A stretch of DNA of 64,000 bases from Streptacidiphilus sp. P02-A3a (GTDB lineage: Bacteria; Actinomycetota; Actinomycetes; Streptomycetales; Streptomycetaceae). Within the stretch, counting starts at the first letter, position 1, and every line of letters starts with the position of its first letter. Made by a program: the position numbers and the translations under genes. The notes under the pieces are model-generated. The model worked only from the letters and a program-made list of their open reading frames with translations. It made no database searches and had not been told where the DNA came from. The stretch covers positions 1,497,922-1,561,921 of the forward strand of contig NZ_CP048289.1 of the NCBI RefSeq assembly GCF_014084105.1. Reading direction: 5' to 3'. Of the stretch, positions 10,218-18,428 are shown piece after piece.

Positions 10218-10505
10218 TCAGTGCCCCCGGGGCAGTCCCCGGTGCTTGTACGAAGCGATGGCGGTCAGCGCCAGGCCGACGGCGATCGGGACCAGCGCGG
10301 AGCTGTGGTCCTCCGCCTCGGCGGGGTGGACGCCGGCCGGGACCTCGTGTGCGGAGGGCCGCGGCGGGGCCGACGCCGACCGGCCCGGGCCGGTCGGCGG
10401 CTGGGCCGCGGCCGGGGGCTGGACGGCGCACCAGGCGGCCAGCAGCAGTGGGGCGAGGACGGCGGCGCGCCGCAGACGCGACGGAGCCGTGGGAGCGTGG
10501 CGCAT
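10218..10505 (-). CDS. Small secreted or membrane-anchored protein of unknown function
   Basis: This 95-residue protein starts at ATG 10505. It has a signal-peptide-like N-terminus with Arg residues and a hydrophobic core ending in PPAAA. A Pro/Ser-rich middle follows, then a second hydrophobic segment near the C-terminus (ALVPIAVGLALTAIASY) and a basic tail. That gives either two membrane passes or a processed protein anchored by its C-terminus. It sits between the beta-glucosidase and the transporter operon on the same strand, but a strong hairpin at 10571-10605 separates it from the former. Function unknown. Confidence 0.6.
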   Translation of the reverse strand: MRHAPTAPSRLRRAAVLAPLLLAAWCAVQPPAAAQPPTGPGRSASAPPRPSAHEVPAGVHPAEAEDHSSALVPIAVGLALTAIASYKHRGLPRGH

Positions 10506-10570
10506 GGCGTCGGAACTCTCTCGGGATGGACGCCGTGCCCCGCCGTCGGCGTTCTCACCCGTACAACGAT

Positions 10571-10605
10571 CCGCGTCGCGCCCCCGTAACGGGAGCGCGA
10601 CGCGG
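10571..10605 (-). terminator. Strong hairpin terminator after the beta-glucosidase gene
   Basis: CCGCGTCGCG (10571-10580) pairs with CGCGACGCGG (10596-10605), and inner bases extend the stem with one mismatch around a short loop. It lies 16 bases past the stop of the beta-glucosidase gene, so it should end that transcript. Confidence 0.75.
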
Positions 10606-10620
10606 CGGGGGAGGGGCGGA

Positions 10621-12138
10621 TCAGGCGCTGGGCACGCCTCCGCGCCGGACCGCCTCGGCGTACCAGTGGGCGCTCGCCTTGGGGATGCGCCGCTGGGTGG
10701 CGTAGTCCACGTACACCGCGCCGAAGCGCTTGCCGTAGCCGTACGCCCACTCGAAGTTGTCCATCAGCGACCAGAGGAAGTAGCCGCGCACGTCCACCCC
10801 GTCCGCGATGGCGGCGTGGATGGCCGCGAGGTGGGTCCGCAGGTAGGCGATCCGCTCCGGGTCGCGCACCTCGCCCTCGGGGTTCACGTAGTCGTCGAAG
10901 GCGGCCCCGTTCTCGGTCACCAGCAGCGGCAGCCCGGGGTGGTCCCGGTGCATCCGGGTGAGCAGGTCGTACATGCCGGAGGGGTCGATGCTCCAGTTCA
11001 TCGCGGTCCGCTCACCGGGTGGCAGGTGGAAGATCACGTCCTCGGAGCCGGGCCAGGGCGAGTGGTCGCTGGCGCCGTGGCCGTCGTTCCGGGTCGCCGC
11101 GCCGTTCCCGGCGCCGCGACCGTCGGTGCCCAGCCGGGAGGAGACCAGGGTCGGCGTGTAGTAGTTGATGCCGAGCAGGTCGATCGGCGCCGAGATCGCC
11201 GACAGGTCACCGGGCTGGACCAGTTCGTCCCAGTTCAGCAGGTGCGCGGTGTCGGCGAGCAGGTCCTGCGGGTAGGCGCCGTCCAGGATCGGCCCGGTGA
11301 AGATCCGGTTGCCGACGGCGTCGATCCGGCGCGCGGCCTCGGCGTCGGCCAGGCTCTGGCTGAGCGGCCGGACCTCGTGCAGGTTCAGCGTGACCGAGAG
11401 CTGGGCGGAGCCAGGGAGGGCCGAGCGCAGGGCCGCCACCGCCCGCCCGTGGCCGAGGTTGAGGTGGTGCGCGGCGCGCAGCGCGGAGGCGGGTTCGGTG
11501 CGCCCGGGGGCGTGCACCCCGGAGCCGTAGCCGAGGAAGGCCGAGCACCAGGGCTCGTTCAGGGTCGTCCAGAGCCGGACCCGGTCGCCGAGGGCGTCCG
11601 CGAGCAGCGCCGCGTAGTCGCCGAAGCGCTCGGCCGTGTCGCGCACCGGCCAGCCCCCGGCGTCCTCCAGCTCCTGCGGCAGGTCCCAGTGGTACAGGGT
11701 GGCGACCGGGGTGATCCCGGCCTCCAGCAGGCCGTCCACCAGGCCCCGGTAGAAGTCCAGGCCGCGCTCCACGGCGGGCCCGCGCCCGGTGGGCTGGACC
11801 CGCGACCAGGAGATGGAGAAACGGTACGCCTGTAGGCCCAGCGACTTCATCAGCGCGATGTCGTCGCGGTAGCGGTGGTAGTGGTCGGCGGCGGTGTCGC
11901 CGGTGTCGCCGTTGCGCACCCGACCGGGCGTGTGACTGTAGGTGTCCCAGATGGACGGGGTGCGGCCGTCCTCGGCCGCGGCCCCCTCGATCTGGTAGGC
12001 GGCGGTGGCCGCCCCCCAGAGGAAGCCGCTGGGGAAGCGCAACAGGCTGTCGTCGGCGGTCTGGTCGGCCGGGGTGCCGGTCGGCTCCCCAGGGATCCCC
12101 AGGGTCGCCGTGGCTGCGGCGGGATGGACTGCGGTCAT
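10621..12138 (-). CDS. bglC: GH1 beta-glucosidase
   Basis: This 505-residue glycoside hydrolase family 1 enzyme shows [18 protein letters not shown] near residue 40, the acid/base Glu in TLNEP (about residue 195) and the nucleophile Glu in [11 protein letters not shown] (about residue 409). It has no signal peptide, so it should hydrolyse imported cellobiose or other beta-glucosides in the cytoplasm. The frame extends to 12285, but I choose ATG 12138. The GGGAG ribosome-binding site nine bases upstream of it lies inside a CebR-type operator (12140-12153), which only makes sense if translation starts here. It is divergent from the CebR-like regulator. A disordered segment rich in Gly, Asn and Asp lies around residues 335-360. 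Confidence 0.93.
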   Translation of the reverse strand: MTAVHPAAATATLGIPGEPTGTPADQTADDSLLRFPSGFLWGAATAAYQIEGAAAEDGRTPSIWDTYSHTPGRVRNGDTGDTAADHYHRYRDDIALMKSLGLQAYRFSISWSRVQPTGRGPAVERGLDFYRGLVDGLLEAGITPVATLYHWDLPQELEDAGGWPVRDTAERFGDYAALLADALGDRVRLWTTLNEPWCSAFLGYGSGVHAPGRTEPASALRAAHHLNLGHGRAVAALRSALPGSAQLSVTLNLHEVRPLSQSLADAEAARRIDAVGNRIFTGPILDGAYPQDLLADTAHLLNWDELVQPGDLSAISAPIDLLGINYYTPTLVSSRLGTDGRGAGNGAATRNDGHGASDHSPWPGSEDVIFHLPPGERTAMNWSIDPSGMYDLLTRMHRDHPGLPLLVTENGAAFDDYVNPEGEVRDPERIAYLRTHLAAIHAAIADGVDVRGYFLWSLMDNFEWAYGYGKRFGAVYVDYATQRRIPKASAHWYAEAVRRGGVPSA

Positions 12139-12139
12139 C

Positions 12140-12153
12140 TGGGAGCGCTCCCA
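12140..12153. promoter_or_regulatory. CebR-type operator overlapping the bglC ribosome-binding site
   Basis: TGGGAGCGCTCCCA is a perfect 14-bp palindrome identical to the CebR consensus I know from Streptomyces. It ends two bases before the beta-glucosidase start codon, and its GGGAG half serves as the likely ribosome-binding site. Confidence 0.85.
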
Positions 12154-12245
12154 ATTGTCGGTGGTGGGCGGGGAACGGCCGTGCGCGGCACGGTCGCTGC
12201 GGTGGAGGGCGGAGTGGAAGCGTTGGGGGGAGTGTCCCGCATGAA

Positions 12246-12259
12246 TGGGAGCGCTCCCA
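12246..12259. promoter_or_regulatory. CebR-type operator, perfect copy
   Basis: This second perfect TGGGAGCGCTCCCA lies 106 bp from the first, centre to centre, in the divergent promoter region between the beta-glucosidase and the CebR-like regulator. Confidence 0.85.
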
Positions 12260-12329
12260 CCGGCCTCTCGAAATCGTCGTCCCAACCCGGGCCGCTGTCA
12301 AGCGGGCGGTCCGGCCGCCCGTTCCGATG

Positions 12330-12343
12330 CGGGAGCGCTCCCG
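12330..12343. promoter_or_regulatory. CebR-type operator, variant copy
   Basis: CGGGAGCGCTCCCG keeps the whole inner 12-bp palindrome and changes only the outer base pair. It lies 46 bases upstream of the CebR-like start at 12389, so it probably serves autoregulation. Confidence 0.75.
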
Positions 12344-12388
12344 CAGCGCGTGGTCTAAGGTGCCACTCGAATGAGAAGGAGGTGCGCG

Positions 12389-13432
12389 ATGACCCATGCC
12401 AACGAGCGGTCGCCGGAGCGGCGGCCCGCCCGTCCCACCCTGGAGGCCGTGGCCCGTCGTGCCGGGGTCGGCCGGGGCACCGTGTCCCGGGTGGTGAACG
12501 GCGCTCCCGGGGTCAGCGAACAGGCCCGGGCCGTGGTCGAGCAGGCCATCGCCGAGCTCGGCTACGTCCCCAACCGGGCCGCCCGCACCCTGGTCACCAG
12601 CCGCACCGACGCGGTCGCGCTGGTGATCCCGGAGACCGAGACCAGGCTGGCGTCCGAGCCCTTCTTCGCGCAGATCATCCGGGGGGTGGCCAGCGAGCTC
12701 TCCGAGACCGACATGCAGCTGCTGCTGATCCTGGTCCGCACCGACCAGGAGCGCGCCCGGCTGGCGACCTACCTCAGCGGCCACCGGGTGGACGGCGTGC
12801 TCATGGTCTCGGTCCGCACCGACGACCCGGTGCTCGACCTGCTGGAACGCATCGGCCTGCCGGCGGTCCTGGGCGGTCGTCGCTCGGTGCTCGAACCGCT
12901 CAGCTATGTCGACTGCGACAATCGGGGCGGCGCCCGCAGCGCGGTGCGCCACCTCGCGCTGCGCGGGTGCACCCGGATCGCCACCATCACCGGACCGCTC
13001 GGCATGGAGGCCGGGCGCAGCCGCCTGCTCGGCTACCGGCAGGCGCTGGAGGAGGTCGGCCTGCCCTACCGCGAGGAGCTGGTGGTCAACGGGGACTTCA
13101 CCGAGGAGAGCGGCCACCGGTCGATGGTCGAGCTGCTTGAGCAGCGGCCGGACCTGGACGGGCTGTTCGCCGCCTCCGACCTGACCGCGGTGGGTGCGCT
13201 GCGGGCGCTGCGCGAGGCGGGGCGCAGCGTGCCGGACGAGGTCGCGGTCATCGGCTTCGACGACTCCTCGGTGGCCAAGCACACCGATCCGCCGCTGACC
13301 ACCGTCCGCCAGCCGACCGAGGAGATGGGCCGGACCATGGCCCGGCTGCTGCTGGAGGAGATCGCCGCGCCGAGCCGGACCCACCACCGGGTCGAGCTGG
13401 CGACCGAGCTGGTGCTGCGCGCCTCCGGCTGA
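12389..13432 (+). CDS. cebR: CebR-like LacI-family repressor
   Basis: This 347-residue regulator has a LacI head (PTLEAVARRAGVGRGTVSRVVNG) and an effector domain containing SGHRVDGVLMVSV, GDFTEESGHRSM and DEVAVIGFDDS. Its wording closely follows the Streptomyces cellobiose repressor CebR. The ATG at 12389 follows AAGGAGG with a six-base gap, so I prefer it to the ATG at 12371. Three CebR-type palindromes lie between it and the divergent GH1 gene, and a fourth lies inside the transporter-linked LacI gene. CebR responds to cello-oligosaccharides in known species; the ligand here is inferred from that. Confidence 0.85.
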   Translation: MTHANERSPERRPARPTLEAVARRAGVGRGTVSRVVNGAPGVSEQARAVVEQAIAELGYVPNRAARTLVTSRTDAVALVIPETETRLASEPFFAQIIRGVASELSETDMQLLLILVRTDQERARLATYLSGHRVDGVLMVSVRTDDPVLDLLERIGLPAVLGGRRSVLEPLSYVDCDNRGGARSAVRHLALRGCTRIATITGPLGMEAGRSRLLGYRQALEEVGLPYREELVVNGDFTEESGHRSMVELLEQRPDLDGLFAASDLTAVGALRALREAGRSVPDEVAVIGFDDSSVAKHTDPPLTTVRQPTEEMGRTMARLLLEEIAAPSRTHHRVELATELVLRASG

Positions 13433-13505
13433 CCGGACGCGGCGGGGGCGGGGGCGCGGACGGGCCCGGGGGCGGGTTGTCAGTGGCGTGTGGGAGCGTG
13501 ATCGG

Positions 13506-14249
13506 GTGAGCACCCAGAACCCTGAGACCGACGCCGACGCCCTGGACCTGCTGGCCGACCGCCGGGAGCACACCGGAGTCGACTTCTCCGGCCGCGACCT
13601 GCGCCGGGCCCTGGCCCGCCCCGGCGCGCCCTACACGTTCCAGGACTGCGCCTTCGACGGCGCGGACCTGCGCGGCGCCCAGTTGGCGGAGTCCGTCTTC
13701 GCGGACTGCCGCCTCGACCGCGCCGATCTCGGCGGCGCCATGCTGGAGCAGGCCCGGATCGAGCGCGGCAGCGCGGCCTTCCTCAAGGCCGGGCGGGCCG
13801 ACCTCACGGATGCCCTGTTCAAGGGCACCGACCTAGCCAACTCGCAGTGGAACTCGGCGCTGCTGGCCGGCACCCACTTCGAGGAGTGCCGACTGGTGGG
13901 CGCGCGGCTGTCGAGTGTGCGCGGCCTCGGCCACACCTTCGCCCGCTGCCACCTGGGCCTGGCCGACCTCGCCGGTCTCGACTTCCGCGGCCAGACCCTG
14001 GACGGCCTGAACTTCACCGAGGCCGACCTCACCGGCTGCGACTTCCGCGACGCGATCCCCGACGGCTGCCGGTTCGCCGGTGCCGAACTGCGCTCCGCCC
14101 GCTTCGCCGGGGCCGATCTGCGCGGCGCGGACCTCGGCGAGGTCGCGATCACCGACCTGCCGGTGCTGCGCGGCGCGGTCGTCTCGGAGCGGCAGGCGGC
14201 GGCTCTGATCGCGGCCTTCGGGATCCAGGTAGTCCCGATCAGCGGCTGA
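13506..14249 (+). CDS. Pentapeptide-repeat protein
   Basis: This 247-residue protein is built largely of pentapeptide repeats of the A(D/N)LxX type (CAFDGADLRGAQLAES, ADLGGAMLEQAR, FAGADLRGADLGEV), which fold into a right-handed beta-helix. I choose GTG 13506; an upstream GTG at 13488 would add six residues. There is no signal peptide or membrane segment. Some relatives mimic DNA and protect gyrase (the MfpA/Qnr type), but nothing here proves that role. It follows the CebR-like gene by 73 bases on the same strand and may be read from it or from its own promoter. Confidence 0.85.
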   Translation: MSTQNPETDADALDLLADRREHTGVDFSGRDLRRALARPGAPYTFQDCAFDGADLRGAQLAESVFADCRLDRADLGGAMLEQARIERGSAAFLKAGRADLTDALFKGTDLANSQWNSALLAGTHFEECRLVGARLSSVRGLGHTFARCHLGLADLAGLDFRGQTLDGLNFTEADLTGCDFRDAIPDGCRFAGAELRSARFAGADLRGADLGEVAITDLPVLRGAVVSERQAAALIAAFGIQVVPISG

Positions 14250-14333
14250 TCCGCACAGCTGTTCCGGTGGCCCGATCTGCCGAGTAGCGTGGAAACGGAC
14301 CGTTTCGATTTCCGTCCGGACCAATGAGTCGGG

Positions 14334-15383
14334 GTGCTGGACATGCTGGTGCTCGATGTCGTGCTGGGGGTGCTCGGGGCGGGTGCGCTGTGGCTCGCCA
14401 CCGGAGTCAGAGTCGTGCAGCAGTTCGAGCGCGGAGTGGTCTTCCGCTTCGGCAAGGTGCACAGCTCGATCCGGGGGCCGGGGCTGACCCTGCTGATCCC
14501 GGTCGCGGACCGGCTGCGCAAGGTCAACGTTCAGATCATCACCATGCCGGTGCCCGCGCAGGAGGGCATCACCCGCGACAACGTCACCGTCCGGGTGGAC
14601 GCCGTGGTGTACTTCCGGGTCCATGATCCGGTGCTGGCCTCGGTCAACGTGCAGAACTACACCTTCGCGATGTCGCAGGTCGCGCAGACCTCGCTGCGGT
14701 CCATCATCGGCAAGAGCGAGCTGGACGACCTGCTGACCAACCGCGAGCCGCTGAACCAGGGCCTGGAACTGATGCTGGAGAGCCCGTCCACCGGTTGGGG
14801 CATCCTGATCGACCGGGTGGAGATCAAGGACGTCGCGCTGCCGGAGTCGATGAAGCGCTCGATGTCGCGCCAGGCGGAGGCGGAGCGTGAGCGCCGGGCC
14901 CGGATCATCACCGCCGACGGTGAGTTCCAGGCCTCGCAGAAGCTGTCCGAGGCGGCCATGATCATGAGCGAGACCCCGGCCGCGCTCCAACTGCGGCTGC
15001 TGCAGACCGTGGTCGAGGTCGCGGCGGAGAAGAACTCGACGCTGGTCCTGCCGTTCCCGGTGGAGCTGCTGCGCTTCCTGGACGGGGCCACCCCGGAGCG
15101 GTCCAAGTCCCCGACCTCGGTACCGCGCAGGCCGATGCCGGAACCGGTCTCCCTGGACGAGGCGCTGGCGGCGCTGCCCGACATCGTCCCGCCGCCGGAC
15201 ACCGGCGAGCTCCCGGAGATCGACGACGTCCCCGGGATCGACGACGTGCCCGGGATCGACGACGTGCCGCGGCTGCGGGGGCTGGACCGGGCGGAGCCGA
15301 CCGCGGAACAGCAGGAGCAGGAGCCGGAACAGCGGGAGCGGGGACAACAGGAGCCGGAGCGGCAGGAGCGGGAGCAGGGCTGA
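14334..15383 (+). CDS. SPFH/band-7 (stomatin-like) membrane protein
   Basis: This 349-residue protein has an N-terminal membrane anchor (VLDVVLGVLGAGALWLATG) and then the SPFH domain: VVQQFERGVVFRFGK, VRVDAVVYFRV and LLTNREPLNQGLELML. A coiled region typical of slipins follows (RQAEAERERRARIITADGEFQAS). The acidic C-terminal tail holds three copies of IDDVPG and ends in a Glu/Gln/Arg-rich stretch. Stomatin-like proteins organise membrane microdomains and often control proteases. The start is GTG 14334 or ATG 14343. No NfeD-type partner gene is adjacent. Confidence 0.85.
   Translation: MLDMLVLDVVLGVLGAGALWLATGVRVVQQFERGVVFRFGKVHSSIRGPGLTLLIPVADRLRKVNVQIITMPVPAQEGITRDNVTVRVDAVVYFRVHDPVLASVNVQNYTFAMSQVAQTSLRSIIGKSELDDLLTNREPLNQGLELMLESPSTGWGILIDRVEIKDVALPESMKRSMSRQAEAERERRARIITADGEFQASQKLSEAAMIMSETPAALQLRLLQTVVEVAAEKNSTLVLPFPVELLRFLDGATPERSKSPTSVPRRPMPEPVSLDEALAALPDIVPPPDTGELPEIDDVPGIDDVPGIDDVPRLRGLDRAEPTAEQQEQEPEQRERGQQEPERQEREQG
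15219..15269 (+). repeat. 18-bp in-frame tandem repeat in the band-7 gene
   Basis: Three nearly identical 18-bp units (the last one partial) encode IDDVPG-IDDVPG-IDDVP in the acidic tail of the SPFH protein. The units differ only at third codon positions, which fits recent tandem duplication by slippage. Confidence 0.75.
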
Positions 15384-15456
15384 GCCCAATCCCGCTGGGC
15401 CCCAAGGCCGCTGACGTCGGGGCGGCTCCCGGCCCCGGACCGGTGGTCGGACAACG

Positions 15457-15494
15457 AATCGGGCCCTGACCTTTTGCAAGGTCAGGGCCCGATT
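15457..15494. terminator. 17-bp perfect hairpin between band-7 gene and tRNA-His
   Basis: A 17-bp perfect inverted repeat with a four-base loop (TTGC at 15474-15477) lies between the rightward band-7 gene and the leftward tRNA-His gene, ending five bases from the mature tRNA 3' end. It should terminate transcripts from both sides. Confidence 0.85.
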
Positions 15495-15498
15495 TCCG

Positions 15499-15572
15499 GG
15501 TGAGTGACGGGGCTCGAACCCGCGACACCTGGGATCACAACCCAGTGCTCTACCAGCTGAGCTACACCCACC
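15499..15572 (-). tRNA. tRNA-His (GTG anticodon)
   Basis: The minus strand folds into a full cloverleaf. GTGGGTG pairs with CACTCAC in the acceptor stem, the D-arm begins GCTCAGCTGGTAGAGC, and the anticodon stem CTGGG/CCCAG holds loop TTGTGAT with anticodon GTG. The T-arm contains GGTTCGAGCC. An extra G at position -1 (15572) faces a C discriminator (15499), the identity mark of tRNA-His. No CCA is encoded. It lies between the band-7 gene and orn, and I see no integrated element at it. Confidence 0.95.
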
Positions 15573-15684
15573 ATCCGTCTGCGCTCTGTCGCGCTGACGG
15601 GGATAACTCTACAGGATCCCGGCGGGTGCTCACGACCGCCTTTTCCGGACCGGCGGCCGTGTCGCCGCCGGGTGTAGCGGCAGG

Positions 15685-16287
15685 TCAGGCGGGTGGCAGT
15701 TGGTGGCGTGCGGCGATGGCGCGGGCGGCGTCGGTGTCCGGTCCGGGCGCGGGCACGAAGACCGCCTCGCGGTAGAACCGCAGTTCGGCGATGCTCTCCC
15801 GGATGTCCGCCAGCGCCCGGTGGTTCCCCTGCTTCTTGGGGCTGTTGTAGTAGGCGCGCGGGTACCAGCGCCGGGCCAGTTCCTTGATCGAGGAGACGTC
15901 GACGATCCGGTAGTGCAGGTGCGACTCCAGCGCGGGCATGTCCCGGGCCAGGAAGCCGCGGTCGGTGGCGACCGAGTTGCCGCACAGGGGCGCCTTGCCC
16001 GCCTCCGGCACGTGCTCCCGGACGTACGCGAGCACCTGGGCCTCGGCCTCGGCCAGGGTGACCCCCTGCTCCAGTTCGGTGAGCAGTCCGGAGGAGGTGT
16101 GCATCTGCCGGACGATCTCCGGCATCGTCTCCAGTGACGCGTCCGGCGGACGCACCACGATGTCCACCCCCTCGCCCAGGATGTTCAGCTCGGAGTCGGT
16201 GACCAGTGCCGCGACCTCGACCAAGGCGTCCTGTTCCAGGTTGAGCCCTGTCATCTCGCAGTCGATCCAGACCATGCGATCGTTCAC
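15685..16287 (-). CDS. orn: Oligoribonuclease (3'-5' exoribonuclease, DEDDh)
   Basis: This ~200-residue enzyme of the DEDD exonuclease family degrades RNA fragments of two to five bases, including pGpG from cyclic-di-GMP turnover. Visible motifs are [12 protein letters not shown] (Exo I, with the DxE pair), [16 protein letters not shown] (Exo II) and [19 protein letters not shown] (Exo III, with His and Asp). I choose GTG 16287; the frame runs on to 16371, but that part does not match the family. It lies immediately downstream of adpA on the same strand, as in Streptomyces, where the adpA-orn pair is conserved. Confidence 0.95.
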   Translation of the reverse strand: MNDRMVWIDCEMTGLNLEQDALVEVAALVTDSELNILGEGVDIVVRPPDASLETMPEIVRQMHTSSGLLTELEQGVTLAEAEAQVLAYVREHVPEAGKAPLCGNSVATDRGFLARDMPALESHLHYRIVDVSSIKELARRWYPRAYYNSPKKQGNHRALADIRESIAELRFYREAVFVPAPGPDTDAARAIAARHQLPPA

Positions 16288-16439
16288 GCGCTTCACCGTC
16301 CTGAGTGGATGTCTGCCGGTACCTGGCTGTGCCCGGGGCCGGACGGCCATGGCGATCGACCGGTCCCGCATAGTCGATCATCTGCCGTCCGGCGCGCAAG
16401 TCAAACCGGGCACCCGCCGGTGGCGCCGGGCGCCCGGAC

Positions 16440-17903
16440 TCAGTCCCGGGCGCCCCGCTGGAAGACCACCGCGGCACCGTCCGGATGCGCCCGGGCCGTG
16501 CCGGATCCGCCGGACGGATCAAGGAAGGCGCGCTCGCCCCGCCCGTCCGCCGCGGCCGTGTGATCGGCCGCCCCCGGATCGCCGGTCGCGGGCTGCGGAC
16601 GGGTGCGCGCGTTCGACCGCGGCAGTCGCACCGGCTCCGAGCCGCCCTGCGGCGACCCGCCACCCGACCCGGGATGCCCCTGCGCCGGATATCCCTGCGC
16701 CGGATATCCCTGCGCCGGGATGCCGCCGGTGGACAGCACCGCCAGCGTCCCCGAGGCCGCGGCGGTCGCCGCCGACGGGACCGGCAGCGCCTCCAGCGAG
16801 GCCGTCGAGGACTGCCGGGACCGGAAGGTCGTCCGGTAGACGGCGGGGGAGACCCCGAGCTGCCGCCGGAAGTGGCCGCGCAGAGCCACCGGCGAGCGGA
16901 AGCCGCACCTGCGGGCCACCTCGTCCACCGACACGTCGGTGCTCTCCAGCAGGCGCTGCGCTTGCAGCACCCGCTGCGAGATCAGCCATTGCAGCGGAGC
17001 GCTGCCGGTGAGCGAGCGGAAACGCCGGTCGAAGGTCCGCCGGCTCATGTAGGCGCGGGCCGCCAGGGTCTCCACGTCGAACTGCTTCGAGAGGTTGTCC
17101 AGCGCCCAGGTCACGACCTCCGCCAGGGGGTCGTTGCCGATCTCTTCTGGTAAAGACCTGTCGATGTACTGGGCCTGGCCTCCGGTACGCCGGGCCGGTA
17201 CCACCAGGCGCCGGGCCAGGGCCGCCGCCGCCTCCGCGCCGTGGTCCGTGCGCACGACGTGCAGGCACAGGTCGATCCCGGCGGCGGTGCCCGCGCTGGT
17301 CAGCACATCGCCGTCGTCGATGAACAGCTCGCGCGGGTCCACCTGGATCTGCGGGTAGCGCTTGGCCAGCGTGGGCGCGTACATCCAGTGGGTGGTGGCG
17401 GCGCGCCCGTCCAGCAGACCGGCGGCGGCGAGGACGAAGGCACCGGTGCACAGGCCGATGATCCTGGCCCCCTCGCGGTGGGCCTTGCGCAGCGCCTCCA
17501 GCGCCTCGGGCGGCGGGAGTTGGGCGGCCGAGCGCCAGGCGGGCACGACCACGGTCCCGGCCCGGCCGAGCGACTCCAGGCCGTAGGGGGCGGTCATGGT
17601 CAGCCCGCCGGTGGTGGCCAGCGGCCCCTCCTCGCCCGCGCAGACCAGCAGCCGGTAGCGGGGGACGCCGGCGTCCTGCCGGTCGACGCCGAAGACGGAG
17701 AGCGGGATGGAGCTCTCGAAGATCGGGGCGCCACTGAACAGGAGGACGGCGACGACCTCGGGGCGGCGGCGGCCGGAGAGCTTTCGGGCCGCCGCGCCGG
17801 GCAGCAGCGGCTCGTCCAGGGGGGTGGGCGCGGGTGCGCCGGCGCCACCACGTTCGCCGGGGCCGGGGGCGGGAACCGCTCCATATCGGCTGTGCGGGGA
17901 CAT
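16440..17903 (-). CDS. adpA: AdpA, AraC-family master regulator of development (with TTA codon)
   Basis: This 487-residue protein joins an N-terminal DJ-1/PfpI-like domain (RRPEVVAVLLFSGAPIFESSIPLSVFG to the GLCTGAFVLAAAGLL elbow) to a C-terminal AraC-type pair of helix-turn-helix motifs (FDVETLAARAYMSRRTFDRRFRSLTG and VDEVARRCGFRSPVALRGHF). AdpA controls morphological and secondary-metabolite genes in Streptomyces. A TTA Leu codon lies at 17151-17153 (residue 251) in the linker between domains, the conserved bldA-dependent position. The C-terminal tail is variable, with an AQGYP repeat. I choose ATG 17903; the frame is open upstream to 18209. The order adpA-orn is conserved. Confidence 0.96.
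   Translation of the reverse strand: MSPHSRYGAVPAPGPGERGGAGAPAPTPLDEPLLPGAAARKLSGRRRPEVVAVLLFSGAPIFESSIPLSVFGVDRQDAGVPRYRLLVCAGEEGPLATTGGLTMTAPYGLESLGRAGTVVVPAWRSAAQLPPPEALEALRKAHREGARIIGLCTGAFVLAAAGLLDGRAATTHWMYAPTLAKRYPQIQVDPRELFIDDGDVLTSAGTAAGIDLCLHVVRTDHGAEAAAALARRLVVPARRTGGQAQYIDRSLPEEIGNDPLAEVVTWALDNLSKQFDVETLAARAYMSRRTFDRRFRSLTGSAPLQWLISQRVLQAQRLLESTDVSVDEVARRCGFRSPVALRGHFRRQLGVSPAVYRTTFRSRQSSTASLEALPVPSAATAAASGTLAVLSTGGIPAQGYPAQGYPAQGHPGSGGGSPQGGSEPVRLPRSNARTRPQPATGDPGAADHTAAADGRGERAFLDPSGGSGTARAHPDGAAVVFQRGARD
16681..16720 (-). repeat. 15-bp tandem repeat in the adpA tail
   Basis: TGCGCCGGATATCCC occurs twice in tandem (16681-16695, 16696-16710), followed by a partial third copy. 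It encodes Gly-Tyr-Pro-Ala-Gln units in the disordered tail of AdpA. Copy number is likely to vary between strains. Confidence 0.7.
17151..17153 (-). promoter_or_regulatory. TTA codon in adpA (bldA checkpoint)
   Basis: The codon series TCT-TTA-CCA-GAA encodes Ser-Leu-Pro-Glu in the linker of AdpA. TTA is very rare in high-GC actinomycetes and needs the tRNA made by bldA, so AdpA synthesis is probably limited to late growth. Confidence 0.9.
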
Positions 17904-18428
17904 CGCGCCGTCCGTCGTTGCGGCGCTCCTGCTCACCCTGCTCAAGGCGCTCCGGCCCCCCTCGGTCGTGTGTGCCGCCGACGTGGGCAGTGCGGACGGT
18001 CGGGACCCCGGGAAGTTCTCCGGGACTGCCGAGCGCGCGGCCCACGTCTGAGACGTCATGGTTGTACTGCCCTGTGCTGCACTTCGCGGCCCCCGCCTCG
18101 CCAAGATCGAATCTACTGGGTCCAGGGATGCTGGTGCGACAAGTTCACCATCTAACGCTATGTCGACAAGGCAATTTGGCGTGAAGCATTCGATCACCGA
18201 GGGTCGCACTCGACGGGCTGTCGGGGAAGGGGGCGTGTCCGGTGCTGGCCAGTTGTCGCAGGGCCTGTTGGCTGGTTCCGGAGAACACCCTGGTCAGTGG
18301 CTGTGTCTTGAAGCAGTGCTCATTCAATCGCGGTGGAGGTCGCCGAAGTTGACCGAAAAGCGGCCTTCGGAAGTATTGGGGGCGTACGGGGGGCGCACAA
18401 GGGGGCGCAGGACTGTGGCCTGATCGGG
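17904..18428 (-). promoter_or_regulatory. Long adpA upstream region
   Basis: These 525 bases separate adpA from the upstream phosphatase gene on the same strand. The part from about 18100 to 18370 is clearly richer in A and T than the genes around it. ORFs here have no ribosome-binding site or actinobacterial codon bias. Known adpA genes have long regulated upstream regions, and I infer the same here. I could not fix a -10/-35 pair. Confidence 0.5.

Noticed and set aside
10484..10497. Another TGGGAGCG half-site near the small secreted protein start
   Set aside because: The symmetrical half is missing and the match does not exceed what GC-rich DNA gives by chance.
9849..10589. Long plus-strand open frame across the gap and over the small secreted protein gene
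   Set aside because: Its amino acid makeup is Gly/Arg/Val-rich as expected for an antisense frame in high-GC DNA, it has no ribosome-binding site, and the opposite-strand gene explains the second half.
13491..13504. Half CebR operator (TGGGAGCG) upstream of the pentapeptide-repeat gene
   Set aside because: Only one half matches; the other half is random, so it is probably just the ribosome-binding region.
15499..15572. tRNA-His as an integration site of a mobile element
   Set aside because: No integrase, no repeat of the tRNA 3' end and no foreign composition on either side.
17904..18209. N-terminal extension of adpA to 18209
   Set aside because: The extension does not resemble AdpA proteins and has the composition of non-coding DNA; ATG 17903 gives a family-typical start.
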